Numbered from the stretch's first letter, positions 16,691 to 25,780 are shown. The stretch is 64,000 nucleotides of DNA from MGBC120314 sp051877855 (GCA_051877855.1 JBJEJH010000020.1:82325-146324); one strand, 5' to 3'. The notes: generated by a model from the sequence alone, not told the origin. A program made the numbers and translations.

Positions 16691-17788
16691 TTATCTCTGT
16701 ACACGGGCACCGGCGCCACCCATGATTGCTTCAACTTCCTTCTTAGAAGCCATGGTTGTATCACCAGGAGTGGTCATAGCAAGAGCACCGTGAGCTGCAC
16801 CATAGTTAACAGCAGTCTCAGCATCGCCTGTTGTCATAAGACCATAGATAAGACCGGAAGCGAATGAATCACCGCCACCTACACGGTCCATGATTTCAAG
16901 TCCGTCGTACTGCTTAGCCTTATAGATCTCGCCCTCAGCCCAGCAGATTGCTGACCAGTCATTAATGGTAGCTGTCTTAACCTGACGAAGAGTAGTAGCA
17001 ACAGCCTTAAAGTTAGGATATGTAGCTGCAGCTGTGTTGATCATCTTCTTGTAACCGTCAAGATTCAATGTCTTTAAGTTCTCATCGTTACCTTCGATTT
17101 CGAAGCCGAGACAAGCAGTGAAGTCTTCCTCGTTACCGATCATAACATCAACATACTTAGCGATTTCCTTGTTAACTTCCTGAGCCTTAGCCTGTCCACC
17201 GATAGCAGACCACATTGAAGGACGGTAGTTAAGATCGTAAGATACGATTGTGCCATACTTCTTAGCTGTCTTGATTGCAGCAAGTACAGTCTCACATGAC
17301 TGCTCAGAAAGAGCTGCGTAAATACCGCCGGTATGTAACCATCTTACACCAAGTGTTCCGAAGATGTATTCAAAATCAAAATCTTCCGGAGTTGCCTGAG
17401 CAATTGCAGTATTAGCACGGTCAGAACATCCAACAGCACCACGAATACCGAAACCTCTTTCTGTGAAGTTAATACCATTTCTACAGATACGGCCGATACC
17501 ATCAGTCTTCTTCATGTAGATAAGATCTGTGTCAACGCCACCCTGCTCAATGAAGTCCTTCATAAGAAGACCTACTTCGTTGTCAGCAAAAGCAGTGATA
17601 ACAGCTGTCTTCATGCCAAAAGCCTTGTGAAGTCCACGGATTACATTATATTCTCCGCCACCTTCCCATGCACGGAAAGATCTGGCTGTACGAATACGAC
17701 CTTCGCCCGGATCAAGACGAAGCATAACCTCACCTAAAGATACGGCATCATACTTGTATGTGCCTTCTGGCTTTAACTTTAAATCCAT
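16691..17788 (-). CDS. kdgK: PfkB-family sugar kinase, probable 2-keto-3-deoxygluconate kinase
   Basis: Probably phosphorylates KDG to KDPG. The 365-residue protein is a PfkB/ribokinase-fold kinase: N-terminal SLGEVMLRLDPGEG, substrate-binding GGGEYNV, and the C-terminal DRVGGGDSFASG with the catalytic Asp and anion hole. The start at 17788 is chosen because GGAGG lies about 9 bases upstream on the minus strand; an earlier ATG at 17806 overlaps that ribosome site. A second, shorter KDG-kinase-like gene lies at 18961, so the window has two. Which carries the main flux is unknown. Confidence 0.88.
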   Translation of the reverse strand: MDLKLKPEGTYKYDAVSLGEVMLRLDPGEGRIRTARSFRAWEGGGEYNVIRGLHKAFGMKTAVITAFADNEVGLLMKDFIEQGGVDTDLIYMKKTDGIGRICRNGINFTERGFGIRGAVGCSDRANTAIAQATPEDFDFEYIFGTLGVRWLHTGGIYAALSEQSCETVLAAIKTAKKYGTIVSYDLNYRPSMWSAIGGQAKAQEVNKEIAKYVDVMIGNEEDFTACLGFEIEGNDENLKTLNLDGYKKMINTAAATYPNFKAVATTLRQVKTATINDWSAICWAEGEIYKAKQYDGLEIMDRVGGGDSFASGLIYGLMTTGDAETAVNYGAAHGALAMTTPGDTTMASKKEVEAIMGGAGARVQR

Positions 17789-17822
17789 AATTAAAAATAC
17801 CTCCATAAAATATATATTATAG

Positions 17823-17880
17823 TGGATTTATTATATCATAAAATCCATAAGATTTCTATAAAAATATATGAATATATTCA
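17823..17880. promoter_or_regulatory. Symmetric sites in the kdgK/kdgA divergent region
   Basis: Two symmetric elements are visible: TGGATTT/AAATCCA arms at 17823-17829 and 17841-17847, and a perfect 12-bp palindrome TGAATATATTCA at 17869-17880 directly upstream of the kdgA -35. Neither resembles the TGTAAGYGCTTACA operator, so this half of the regulon may answer to a different regulator. Confidence 0.35.
17830..17858 (-). promoter_or_regulatory. Possible promoter of the minus-strand kdgK
   Basis: On the minus strand TAGAAA (17858-17853) and TATAAT (17835-17830) are 17 bp apart. The -35 matches at four of six positions. It lies inside the TGGATTT/AAATCCA element. Confidence 0.45.
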
Positions 17881-17881
17881 A

Positions 17882-17910
17882 TTGACAAAAGAAAGCACGG
17901 ATTCTATAAT
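17882..17910 (+). promoter_or_regulatory. Consensus promoter of kdgA
   Basis: TTGACA (17882-17887) and TATAAT (17905-17910) match consensus exactly with 17-bp spacing. The palindrome TGAATATATTCA ends one base before the -35 box. Confidence 0.85.
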
Positions 17911-17953
17911 ATTTACTAGCTAAATTTTTATATTAAAGGAGAAGATTAGTAAA

Positions 17954-18913
17954 ATGGATAAGGTAATTGAAAAACTTGGTAAAATCGGTATTGTACCGGT
18001 AATTGCTTTGGATGATGCTAAGGATGCTGAACCACTTGCAAAGGCTTTGATTGATGGTGGTCTTCCATGTGCAGAAGTAACATTTCGTACCGATGCAGCA
18101 GAAGAATCCATTCGTATTATGGCTTCAAAGTTCCCGGAGATTATCGTGGGTGCAGGTACTGTTCTTACAACAGAGCAGGCTGACCGTGCTATGAATGCCG
18201 GTGCTAAGTTTATCGTTAGTCCGGGATTAAATCCTAAGGTTGTTAAGCACTGTCTTGATAAGGGATATCCAATCGTTCCTGGTACAAGCAATCCTTCGGA
18301 TGTTGAAGTTGCAATTGAATTAGGTCTTGATGTGGTTAAGTTTTTCCCTGCTGAAGCAGCCGGCGGCCTTAATATGATTAAGTCCATGGCAGCACCATAT
18401 ACCAATATGAAGTTTATGCCAACCGGTGGTGTTAATGCAGCAAACTTGAAGTCATATCTTGATTTTAATAAGATTGTATGTTGTGGCGGATCCTGGATGG
18501 TTAAGAAGGATCTTGTTGCAGCCGGTGATTTTGCAACCATTGAGAAGCTTACAAGAGAAGCTGTTGATACAATGCTTGGTTTTGAAGTTCGTCATGTTGG
18601 TGTGAACTTAACAAGTGCTGAGGAAGCAGAGGAACTTGCTGATCAGTTAAATAAGATGTTCAGTTTCGAGAAGAAGGTTGGCAATAGTTCTGTATTCTCA
18701 GGTACAGGTTTCGAGTTAATGAAGAAGCCGGGCCGTGGAACACATGGTCATATCGCAATTGCTACAAACTACATTGAGAGAGCAATCTATCATCTTGAGC
18801 AGAGAGGCTTCGAATTCGAAGAAGAGTCAAGAGTAGTTAAGGAAGGCAAGACTAAGGCTATCTATTTCAAGGGTGAATTTGGTGGATTTGCTGTTCATCT
18901 TGTACAGAAGTAA
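17954..18913 (+). CDS. kdgA: KDPG/KHG aldolase with C-terminal VOC-like extension
   Basis: Cleaves KDPG to pyruvate and glyceraldehyde 3-phosphate. Residues 1-208 form a complete class I aldolase barrel: AEVTFRT (40-46) with the catalytic Glu and phosphate-binding Arg, GAGTV (67-70), SPGLNP, and Schiff-base Lys129 in DVVKFFPAEAAGG. Residues 211-319 are extra (the usual enzyme is about 210 residues) and look like a glyoxalase/VOC fold: RHVGVNLTSAEEAEELAD, GTHGHIAIATNYIERAIYHL, and FGGFAVHLVQK. The extension's role is unknown. AAAGGAG precedes the ATG; kdgK2 follows 47 bp later. Confidence 0.92.
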   Translation: MDKVIEKLGKIGIVPVIALDDAKDAEPLAKALIDGGLPCAEVTFRTDAAEESIRIMASKFPEIIVGAGTVLTTEQADRAMNAGAKFIVSPGLNPKVVKHCLDKGYPIVPGTSNPSDVEVAIELGLDVVKFFPAEAAGGLNMIKSMAAPYTNMKFMPTGGVNAANLKSYLDFNKIVCCGGSWMVKKDLVAAGDFATIEKLTREAVDTMLGFEVRHVGVNLTSAEEAEELADQLNKMFSFEKKVGNSSVFSGTGFELMKKPGRGTHGHIAIATNYIERAIYHLEQRGFEFEEESRVVKEGKTKAIYFKGEFGGFAVHLVQK

Positions 18914-18960
18914 TTTAAGAGATTAAAAGTGTAAATATATTTAACGGAGGAATTAATAAA

Positions 18961-19992
18961 ATGGCAAAAGTTGTTACTATGGGTGAAATCATGTTAAGAT
19001 TATCTACACCAAACCATGAGAAGTTTATTCAGGCGGACGAGTTTGATGTATGCTACGGTGGCGGTGAAGCTAACGTTGCAGTTTCACTTGCAAACTATGG
19101 ACATGATGCTGAGTTCGTTACAGCAGTTCCGAATAATGAAATTGGTGAGTGTGCATTAGCAGCTCTTAATAAGTATGGTGTATCAACAAAGAATGTTGCT
19201 AAGTGTGGTGAGAGACTTGGTATCTACTATCTTGAGTCCGGTTGCTCTATGAGACCTTCTAAGGTTGTTTATGACAGAGCCCATTCTTCAATCTCAACAG
19301 CTACTGCAGCAGATTTTGATTTTGATAAGATTTTTGAGGGTGCTGACTGGTTCCACTTTACAGGTATTACACCGGCTGTTTCAGATTCGGCTGCAGTGTT
19401 AACCGAAGAAGCTCTGAAGGCTGCTAAAAAGCATGGTGTAAAGGTTTCCGTTGATCTTAACTTCCGTAAGAAATTATGGTCTTCAGAGAAGGCTCAGAAG
19501 GTTATGAAGAACCTTATGAAGTATGTTGATGTATGTATCGGTAATGAAGAGGATGCTGAACTTGTACTTGGTTATAAGCCGGGTAATACAGATGTTACCA
19601 GCGGTGATCTTGAACTTGCAGGTTACAAGTCCATCTTTGAGCAGATGGTTGCAGATTATAACTTTGAGTACTGCATCAGCTCGTTAAGAGTTTCTCATTC
19701 TGCATCAGATAACGGTTGGTCAGCTTGTATCTACTCAAGAGATACCAAGGAATTCTATCATTCAAAGGAATACAGCATTCACCCAATCGTTGACCGTGTT
19801 GGTGGCGGTGATTCATTTGCAGGTGGTACAATCTGCGGTTTCGTTGATGGCAAGAATTTCAAGGATGCTCTCGAGTTCGGTGTTGCTGCATCAGCACTTA
19901 AGCACACAATTCCTGGTGACTTCAATCTTGTATCAAGAAAAGAAGTTGAGACACTTGCAGGCGGCGATGCTTCAGGTCGTGTACAGAGATAA
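18961..19992 (+). CDS. kdgK: 2-keto-3-deoxygluconate kinase (second copy)
   Basis: PfkB-family kinase of 343 residues, the normal length for KDG kinases. It shows TMGEIMLRLSTP at the N-terminus, GGGEANVAVSLANYG (about residues 30-44) and the catalytic DRVGGGDSFAGG near residue 276. It shares GRVQR at the C-terminus with the kinase at 16691, so the two are paralogues. Immediate linkage to the KDPG aldolase gives strong support for the KDG kinase role. CGGAGG precedes the ATG. Confidence 0.92.
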   Translation: MAKVVTMGEIMLRLSTPNHEKFIQADEFDVCYGGGEANVAVSLANYGHDAEFVTAVPNNEIGECALAALNKYGVSTKNVAKCGERLGIYYLESGCSMRPSKVVYDRAHSSISTATAADFDFDKIFEGADWFHFTGITPAVSDSAAVLTEEALKAAKKHGVKVSVDLNFRKKLWSSEKAQKVMKNLMKYVDVCIGNEEDAELVLGYKPGNTDVTSGDLELAGYKSIFEQMVADYNFEYCISSLRVSHSASDNGWSACIYSRDTKEFYHSKEYSIHPIVDRVGGGDSFAGGTICGFVDGKNFKDALEFGVAASALKHTIPGDFNLVSRKEVETLAGGDASGRVQR

Positions 19993-20032
19993 TTATATCA
20001 GATTGATGAAACTATAAGTGGATGACATTTGC

Positions 20033-20070
20033 AAGGGACTATTGCATTTTTATGCAGTGGTCCCTTTTTT
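20033..20070 (+). terminator. Terminator after kdgA-kdgK2
   Basis: AAGGGACTA and TGGTCCCTT pair, with GCA/TGC inside, followed by TTTTTT. Confidence 0.85.
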
Positions 20071-20136
20071 GCGTGAGATGGTTCGGATAATATTTCTTGT
20101 AATTTATAAAAAACAAAATAATTTTCTTTTTTTCGC

Positions 20137-20164
20137 TAAAGTTTTTATAAGAGTATGACGATAT
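20137..20164 (+). promoter_or_regulatory. Sigma-28 (sigma-D)-like promoter upstream of the Ig-repeat protein
   Basis: TAAA (20137-20140, in context CGCTAAAG) and GACGATAT (20157-20164) resemble the flagellar sigma factor consensus TAAA / GCCGATAT; seven of eight -10 bases match, but the spacer is 16 rather than 15. If used, the surface protein would be coordinated with motility genes. Confidence 0.45.
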
Positions 20165-20181
20165 AGGTAAAGAATAAGGTT

Positions 20182-20222
20182 TATTCTATTTATTTTCTTG
20201 CTATTTTGTACTAAATAGAATA
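20182..20222. repeat. 11-bp inverted repeat over the sigma-A promoter
   Basis: TATTCTATTTA (20182-20192) and TAAATAGAATA (20212-20222) are exact reverse complements. They bracket the -35 box and overlap the first bases of the -10 box, a plausible operator layout. Confidence 0.4.
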
Positions 20223-20226
20223 TAAT
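20198..20226 (+). promoter_or_regulatory. Sigma-A promoter of the Ig-repeat protein gene
   Basis: TTGCTA (20198-20203) and TATAAT (20221-20226) are spaced by 17 bp, giving a leader of about 75 nt. The rest of 20071-20305 shows no gene. Confidence 0.6.
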
Positions 20227-20305
20227 GATACAAGATATTGTGGTTTTATAGTAGTATGGTTTTGTTTACAAGATACCCTTCGCTGGTACATGAGGAGATT
20301 TTTGT

Positions 20306-23300
20306 ATGAAAATATTGGATCAGATAAAGAAAATTGGAAAGGCTGACGGAAAAGCATTTGTTCATAAATATTGGCAGTACCTGATAGGTGCTTTTGTTGT
20401 AGTGGGATTATCCGGGGTTATGATTGCCAGTGTTATCGCGGAGGATGATGGATATATTCCTACCATAAGTAACACCGGTTCTCTACAGTATATGCTGGAT
20501 AGTGGTAATACTTCCACGGTATCCGTTGATGTGGTCATTGATAGCAATGCATGGGAGGGAACTCCTGAGGAACTGGCAGCTCTGATTCAGAGTAATACGG
20601 TATGGATCACGGGAAACGATCAGGTTGCCACTTATGTGGATGGTTCCGGTGCAACGATTTCGACGATGAAAGGTACAAGCGGTACGGTACGTGCGGTTAC
20701 GGCCGGTGCCACGCAGCTTTCCGTGAGATTTTATTATAAGTATAAGAATGCTGAGAAGACAATTATTGACAATGTGTCCTTTGATGGAAGCGAGTCGGGA
20801 TTTGAGTATGTCGAGATTGTGGTAGCGCCTTTTATCTGTAATTTGAAAACCACCTTTGATCCAAATCAATATACGGAGAATCGTGTATATACCATTGGGT
20901 CGGAAATCAATTTTACCACAAATTCCTATGCGGGTGATCCGGTAATGATTAAGGCCAATAACGATGTTGTTTCCGGTGGCGCCACGAGTTTCAATCGTGG
21001 TCATATTACGGTGGATAAGGGTGGACGTGCAAGAGCATATATTATGACGACTTCCGGTTATGTTTCGGCCAGTGATACCTACATTACAGGACTTTATGAG
21101 GAATATTTTATTATCGGTGCCTGTCGTATTGATCCGGATACCATTACCGTTGATCCGACACAGGTGGGGTCTAAGATTAACGTTTCTTCGAACCTGAGTG
21201 AAGCGGCTGATTCCGGTATTACATATAAGTCCACCAATCCGGCGGTGGCAACCATGGAGAAGAGTCAGATTCATGCGAAGGGAGCAGGTACGACAACCAT
21301 TTCAGCCGGTGTTGCGGATGACAGTGGAAATTACATTGTATATAACAATGCTGCATCAACGATTGACTCCAGTGACAGTGTAGTGGTTACGGTACCATTT
21401 GTCTGGTTGAATGATTCCACACCTTCAAGAACTACAACCCAGAACCTGAGTGTAGGAGATGCACTGCAGCTTTTGACAAACGCAACTTCGGATTCTACAG
21501 TCGCATTTACTAATTATAATAATAATATGATTTCGGTGTCTGATTCCGGTTATGTAACAACCAAGGCAAGCGGCACCACATCCGTTACAGCTACGATTAC
21601 CTATCCGGATCATACCACGGAGGTGATTACGGCAACCATTAACGTGGGTGATAATTTTGCATTGAACTCAGCCAATGTATCCATTGGTGTGAATGAATAT
21701 TACGATATTGAAGCCATTGGTTCGGCAGAGAATACCAATATCTCTTTCTTTATCGATGGAGTTCCGGCAGATAATGCAACCGGTGGTTTGACCGGTGCGA
21801 CCAATGCCAATGTCCTTACGGTAAAGGGTGTAACTCAGGGTACTTACACTGTTACTGCGCAGATGGAGAAGAATGGTATAACCAAGACTGCAACCTGTAT
21901 CGTAACGGTTAAGACCCAGGTAACGGATGTAACCATCACACCGACCCAGAAGACTATGGTGGTTGGAGAGCAGGCAGTTTTAAACGTTGTTGTTGGACCA
22001 AATTCAGCATACAATCGAAATGTTGTATGGGTTACTTCGGATCCTGAGGTAGTCAGTGTGGATCTGGATACAGCTACGGCCGATTCTGCCACAATTACAG
22101 CACATAAGGGTGGTGTGGCAACGGTTACGGTTGTTTCGGTATCCGATGGTACCAAGTATGCTACCTGTACCATTAATGTCAGTGAAGCGGTAACCGGAGT
22201 AACGTTAAATGAAAACAATGTCACGGTGAATATGAATAATTATCCGGATGGATATTATCTGATTGCCACTGTTCTTCCGGAAAACACAACGGGGCTTATT
22301 GACGGTGTTAATCGTAATGTAATCTGGTCATCTACCGATGAGAGTGTATTAACGGTGGATGAATATGGCCACGTTACATTTGTAGCTCCGGGTAATGCAG
22401 CGGTAGTAGTACAAACAGAGGATGGAGGTTTTACGGCGTATTGTAACTTTACCGTTACAGTTCCGGTAGAGGAAGTTCGTATTTCCTCTGATGATCTTAT
22501 CTTAAATGTTGGGGATGAACGTACCCTGACTGCGGAAGTTCTCCCGTTAACGGCAACGAATCGTACCGTGGAATGGATTTCTTCCAAGGAAGATATTGTA
22601 TCCATTGACAGTAATGGTAATTTGAAGGCATTAAAGGCCGGTACCAGTACCATTACCTGTCGTGCCATCGATGGCGGATCCAATGCACCATTGAGCCAGA
22701 TTACCGTATTAGTACGTACTCCGGTTTCTTCCGTAACGATGAACACGAATTCAATCACCGTGCCAAAGGGAACGGTATTCTGGTTGTATGCGACCATTCG
22801 TCCGGAAAATGCGGATCTTAAGGAGGTTGTGTGGGAATCCAGTGATACTTCTCTTGCAACCGTTGGGGCGGATGGTATGGTTACTGCCCTTGCTCCGGGT
22901 GTTGTGACGATTACAGCTACAAGTACGGATAATGGTGATGCGGATTACTGTGTTGTTACCATTGAGGAAGCAGTAACGGGAATTACCCTTGCAACAGGAG
23001 ACAGCCAGACGTTATTTGTTGGTGCACAGTTTACCATCGTTCCGGTGATTGAGCCAATTGATGCACCGAATAAGAATGTAACCTATGTTTCAAGTAATGA
23101 GAGCATTGCAACCGTTGATCAGAACGGTGTTGTTACAGCACTGATGGGTGGAGAATGTGATATTATTGTAACCACAGAAGAACGACAGCTGAAGGCAATT
23201 TGCCACATTTATGTTAAAGAATATTTGTCCACCATTACTCTGGACCGGACATTTACTTATATTAATATTGGGGATCATACGGATTTGATTCCGACCACCA

Positions 23301-24457
23301 CTACCGATACGGCTACCAACAAGAATATTGTATGGAAGACGGCCAATTCCGGTATTGCTACTGTGGATGAAACCGGTCGAGTAACCGGTGTTGGTTACGG
23401 TACAACAGTAATCACCGCTGTGGCTGAAGATGGTGGCGGCGCCCAGGCGACCTGTGTTGTTCAGGTTGTGGAGCCGGTTACTTCAATCACACTGTCCAAT
23501 AAAGAACTTCGAATGATTCAGGGTGATACCTATATTATCGGAGCAACAGTTTCTCCTGCGAATGCAAGTGTGAAGCTTCTGAAGTGGGAGTCCACGGATC
23601 CTTCCGTTGCTACGGTGGATCAGGATGGTGAGGTAACTGCAGTTGCAGGTGGAAAGTGTCGAATCTACGCAAGATCCACCGATGGTAATGATGTCAGCGC
23701 ATACTGTACGGTATACGTAACCAATATAACCAATGCAACGGCTTTGGCGTTGAATTCGTCAGCGATTACGATTGATATTGGTGAAGTCCGGACACTTACA
23801 GTGAAGTCAACACCTACGGTGATCACTGAGGAACTTGGCTGGTATTCAACGGATACCGGTATTGTAACAGTGGATCAGAATGGTACATTGGTTGGTATCA
23901 ATGAAGGTGTTGCCGATGTAGTTGTGTACGGTAAAACCAGTGGCGTTGAGGGAAAATGTCAGGTAACGGTAAGAAGTGCTGTGATTAATGCAACTTCCGT
24001 TAAACTGAACTCAGAAGAAATTACCATGCTTACCGGCAAGACGAGACAGTTAGTGACAAGACTTCTTCCAACGAAGTCCAATGAGAAGATAAATTGGTAT
24101 TCTACCGATACATCGGTTGTTGTAGTGGATGGTAACGGTAAGATTACGACAGTTGGTCCGGGACATGCAGATGTTGTGGCAGTTACAGCCACCACCGGTT
24201 TGGAAACCTCCTGTACGGTTCATTCCATGGCCATCAGCAGATCTGCTGTAAAGTTACAGCAGTATGATCCGTTTATGTTATATGTTGATGGTGCTCCTTC
24301 AAGGGTTTCATGGAGAACCAATAATCCAAGAATTGCAACGGTTTCTTCCAATGGTGAAGTTATTGGAAGAAAGGCAGGAACAACCACTATTACGGCAACG
24401 GTTGAAGGTAAGACACTGACCTGTACGGTAACAATTGTGGAAGCAACCAAATACTAA
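20306..24457 (+). CDS. Large surface protein with tandem Ig-like (BIG2) domains
   Basis: A 1383-residue protein. A basic N-terminus is followed by one hydrophobic helix (about 24-45), acting as membrane anchor or uncleaved signal. From about residue 280 to the end, 12-13 tandem units of 80-100 residues repeat the BIG2 pattern: V-x-x-I/V-x-L entry strand, VGD-type turn, W-x-S-x-D/N-x-x-x-A-x-V-D, G-x-V-x-A-x-x-x-G and a closing C-x-V-x-V strand. No LPXTG motif, SLH domain or enzyme domain is visible. Probably a cell-surface stalk or adhesin-like protein; ligand unknown. GAGGAG precedes the ATG. Two candidate promoters lie upstream. Confidence 0.88.
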   Translation: MKILDQIKKIGKADGKAFVHKYWQYLIGAFVVVGLSGVMIASVIAEDDGYIPTISNTGSLQYMLDSGNTSTVSVDVVIDSNAWEGTPEELAALIQSNTVWITGNDQVATYVDGSGATISTMKGTSGTVRAVTAGATQLSVRFYYKYKNAEKTIIDNVSFDGSESGFEYVEIVVAPFICNLKTTFDPNQYTENRVYTIGSEINFTTNSYAGDPVMIKANNDVVSGGATSFNRGHITVDKGGRARAYIMTTSGYVSASDTYITGLYEEYFIIGACRIDPDTITVDPTQVGSKINVSSNLSEAADSGITYKSTNPAVATMEKSQIHAKGAGTTTISAGVADDSGNYIVYNNAASTIDSSDSVVVTVPFVWLNDSTPSRTTTQNLSVGDALQLLTNATSDSTVAFTNYNNNMISVSDSGYVTTKASGTTSVTATITYPDHTTEVITATINVGDNFALNSANVSIGVNEYYDIEAIGSAENTNISFFIDGVPADNATGGLTGATNANVLTVKGVTQGTYTVTAQMEKNGITKTATCIVTVKTQVTDVTITPTQKTMVVGEQAVLNVVVGPNSAYNRNVVWVTSDPEVVSVDLDTATADSATITAHKGGVATVTVVSVSDGTKYATCTINVSEAVTGVTLNENNVTVNMNNYPDGYYLIATVLPENTTGLIDGVNRNVIWSSTDESVLTVDEYGHVTFVAPGNAAVVVQTEDGGFTAYCNFTVTVPVEEVRISSDDLILNVGDERTLTAEVLPLTATNRTVEWISSKEDIVSIDSNGNLKALKAGTSTITCRAIDGGSNAPLSQITVLVRTPVSSVTMNTNSITVPKGTVFWLYATIRPENADLKEVVWESSDTSLATVGADGMVTALAPGVVTITATSTDNGDADYCVVTIEEAVTGITLATGDSQTLFVGAQFTIVPVIEPIDAPNKNVTYVSSNESIATVDQNGVVTALMGGECDIIVTTEERQLKAICHIYVKEYLSTITLDRTFTYINIGDHTDLIPTTTTDTATNKNIVWKTANSGIATVDETGRVTGVGYGTTVITAVAEDGGGAQATCVVQVVEPVTSITLSNKELRMIQGDTYIIGATVSPANASVKLLKWESTDPSVATVDQDGEVTAVAGGKCRIYARSTDGNDVSAYCTVYVTNITNATALALNSSAITIDIGEVRTLTVKSTPTVITEELGWYSTDTGIVTVDQNGTLVGINEGVADVVVYGKTSGVEGKCQVTVRSAVINATSVKLNSEEITMLTGKTRQLVTRLLPTKSNEKINWYSTDTSVVVVDGNGKITTVGPGHADVVAVTATTGLETSCTVHSMAISRSAVKLQQYDPFMLYVDGAPSRVSWRTNNPRIATVSSNGEVIGRKAGTTTITATVEGKTLTCTVTIVEATKY

Positions 24458-24478
24458 TTATTGAAATATAGATGGATG

Positions 24479-24509
24479 AAGAGGACTATCTTTGGGGTAG
24501 TCCTCTTTG
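24479..24509 (+). terminator. Terminator after the Ig-repeat gene
   Basis: AAGAGGACTA (24479-24488) pairs with TAGTCCTCTT (24498-24507), then TTG; a second T-run lies slightly downstream. Confidence 0.75.
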
Positions 24510-24532
24510 TCGTGTTGCCTTTTTTTACATTG

Positions 24533-24561
24533 TTGAAAAATTATCATAGATATGGTATGAT
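24533..24561 (+). promoter_or_regulatory. Promoter of the TPR/chitobiase-like gene
   Basis: TTGAAA (24533-24538) and TATGAT (24556-24561) with 17-bp spacing, starting near 24568. Confidence 0.55.
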
Positions 24562-24616
24562 ATTTGATGTAAAATTGTTGAAAAAAAGTTTGAAAATATA
24601 GATTGGAAGGCTATCG

Positions 24617-25711
24617 ATGAGTAAAAAAGATTTTGAATTTGATGTTGATGAAACAATAAAAGAAGCGGAAGATGCATATGATTACAGTGATCTGGTGGAT
24701 TTGTCCCTGCTTCCGAAAAGAGAGAAGAAGGTTGAGACGATACGTGAGGATGAGGAAGAGGATGAATTAGAGGAAAAGGCATCAAAGGGGCTTAAGATTC
24801 TCGGTATTGTGACTCTGATTCTGATTGTGGGTGTGATTATTGCCTGTGCCGTAGTTTATTTAACATCCAATCTGAATAAGAATTCTTACGCGTCCTATTA
24901 CAATAGTGGAGTGGAAGCCTATGAGAAGGGGGATTATTCCCATGCAGTGGAGAATTTTGAGCAGGCATTGACCTTTGAGGAGGCCAATAACATCGTTGAA
25001 CGATTATATTTATATAACTCCTATAAGTCCATTGGTGAGGAAGATAAAGGTATTGAATGCCTGGAGGATTTGCTGCATTATGATCCTTACAATGAACAGG
25101 CAATTATCGTTGTTTCAGACTATTATAACAAGAATGGTGAACTGACAAAGTTAACACAGATGGTTGACAAATATACGGGCTCACAGGTGGAGAATCTTCT
25201 TTCCGCATATATGCTGGAAGCTCCATCAATTTCCCATGAGAGCGGTAACTATAACGGTTCTTTGGAAGTAGTTTTATTTTCCTCTACCGGGGACAACATA
25301 TATTATACATTGGACGGAACGGATCCTTCCATGTATGATCAGCAGTACACAGAACCAATACATATCGGAAAGGGATCCGTTACACTAAAAGCAGTGGTTA
25401 TTAATAGTAGTGGAGTTTCCAGTGAAGTGTCGGAGGCACATTATGAGATTGAATATGCAACACCGGATATTCCGGAAGTTGAGCCCGCCAGTGGTTCCTA
25501 TTCCGAAAGCCAGAAGATCACCATCAAAAATCTTACCGATGGTGTAAAGGCTTATTATACAATGGATGGTTCGGTTCCTACGACAGAATCGGAGCAGTAT
25601 TTGGAACCAATTGATATGCCAAGCGGTAATAAGATTTTTTCAGTGGTGTTTATCAATGAAGATAATGTATCCAGCGATGTGGTTAAACGTAATTATAATT
25701 TGAGAAAATAA
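24617..25711 (+). CDS. Membrane-anchored TPR protein with two chitobiase C-terminal-like domains
   Basis: A 364-residue protein with an acidic cytoplasmic N-terminus (1-55), one membrane helix (about 60-84), TPR-like helices (about 90-175, with YYNSGVEAYEKGDYSHAVENF), and two tandem beta domains from about 202 and 285. The latter carry IYYTLDGTDPS and AYYTMDGSVPT, the hallmark of CHB_HEX_C_1/FN3-associated domains common in Firmicute surface proteins. Orientation puts the C-terminal part outside. It follows the Ig-repeat gene with its own promoter; a joint envelope function is inferred. GGAAGG precedes the ATG. Confidence 0.8.
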   Translation: MSKKDFEFDVDETIKEAEDAYDYSDLVDLSLLPKREKKVETIREDEEEDELEEKASKGLKILGIVTLILIVGVIIACAVVYLTSNLNKNSYASYYNSGVEAYEKGDYSHAVENFEQALTFEEANNIVERLYLYNSYKSIGEEDKGIECLEDLLHYDPYNEQAIIVVSDYYNKNGELTKLTQMVDKYTGSQVENLLSAYMLEAPSISHESGNYNGSLEVVLFSSTGDNIYYTLDGTDPSMYDQQYTEPIHIGKGSVTLKAVVINSSGVSSEVSEAHYEIEYATPDIPEVEPASGSYSESQKITIKNLTDGVKAYYTMDGSVPTTESEQYLEPIDMPSGNKIFSVVFINEDNVSSDVVKRNYNLRK

Positions 25712-25780
25712 ATTTGCATCAGGATATTTAATCTGGGGATATTCTTCTTCAGAGTAATATAAATAAACTGGAGGTATAAA

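Noticed and set aside
17920..18540. 206-codon open frame antisense to kdgA
   Set aside because: It mirrors a well-defined aldolase gene, has no ribosome site and no recognisable protein.
20483..21274. 263-codon open frame antisense to the Ig-repeat gene
   Set aside because: Shadow of a repetitive coding sequence; composition and lack of start signals argue against a gene.
22000..24450. Tandem repeats considered as CRISPR or satellite DNA
   Set aside because: They are protein-level Ig-like repeats of 80-100 codons with diverged DNA, not short direct repeats with spacers.
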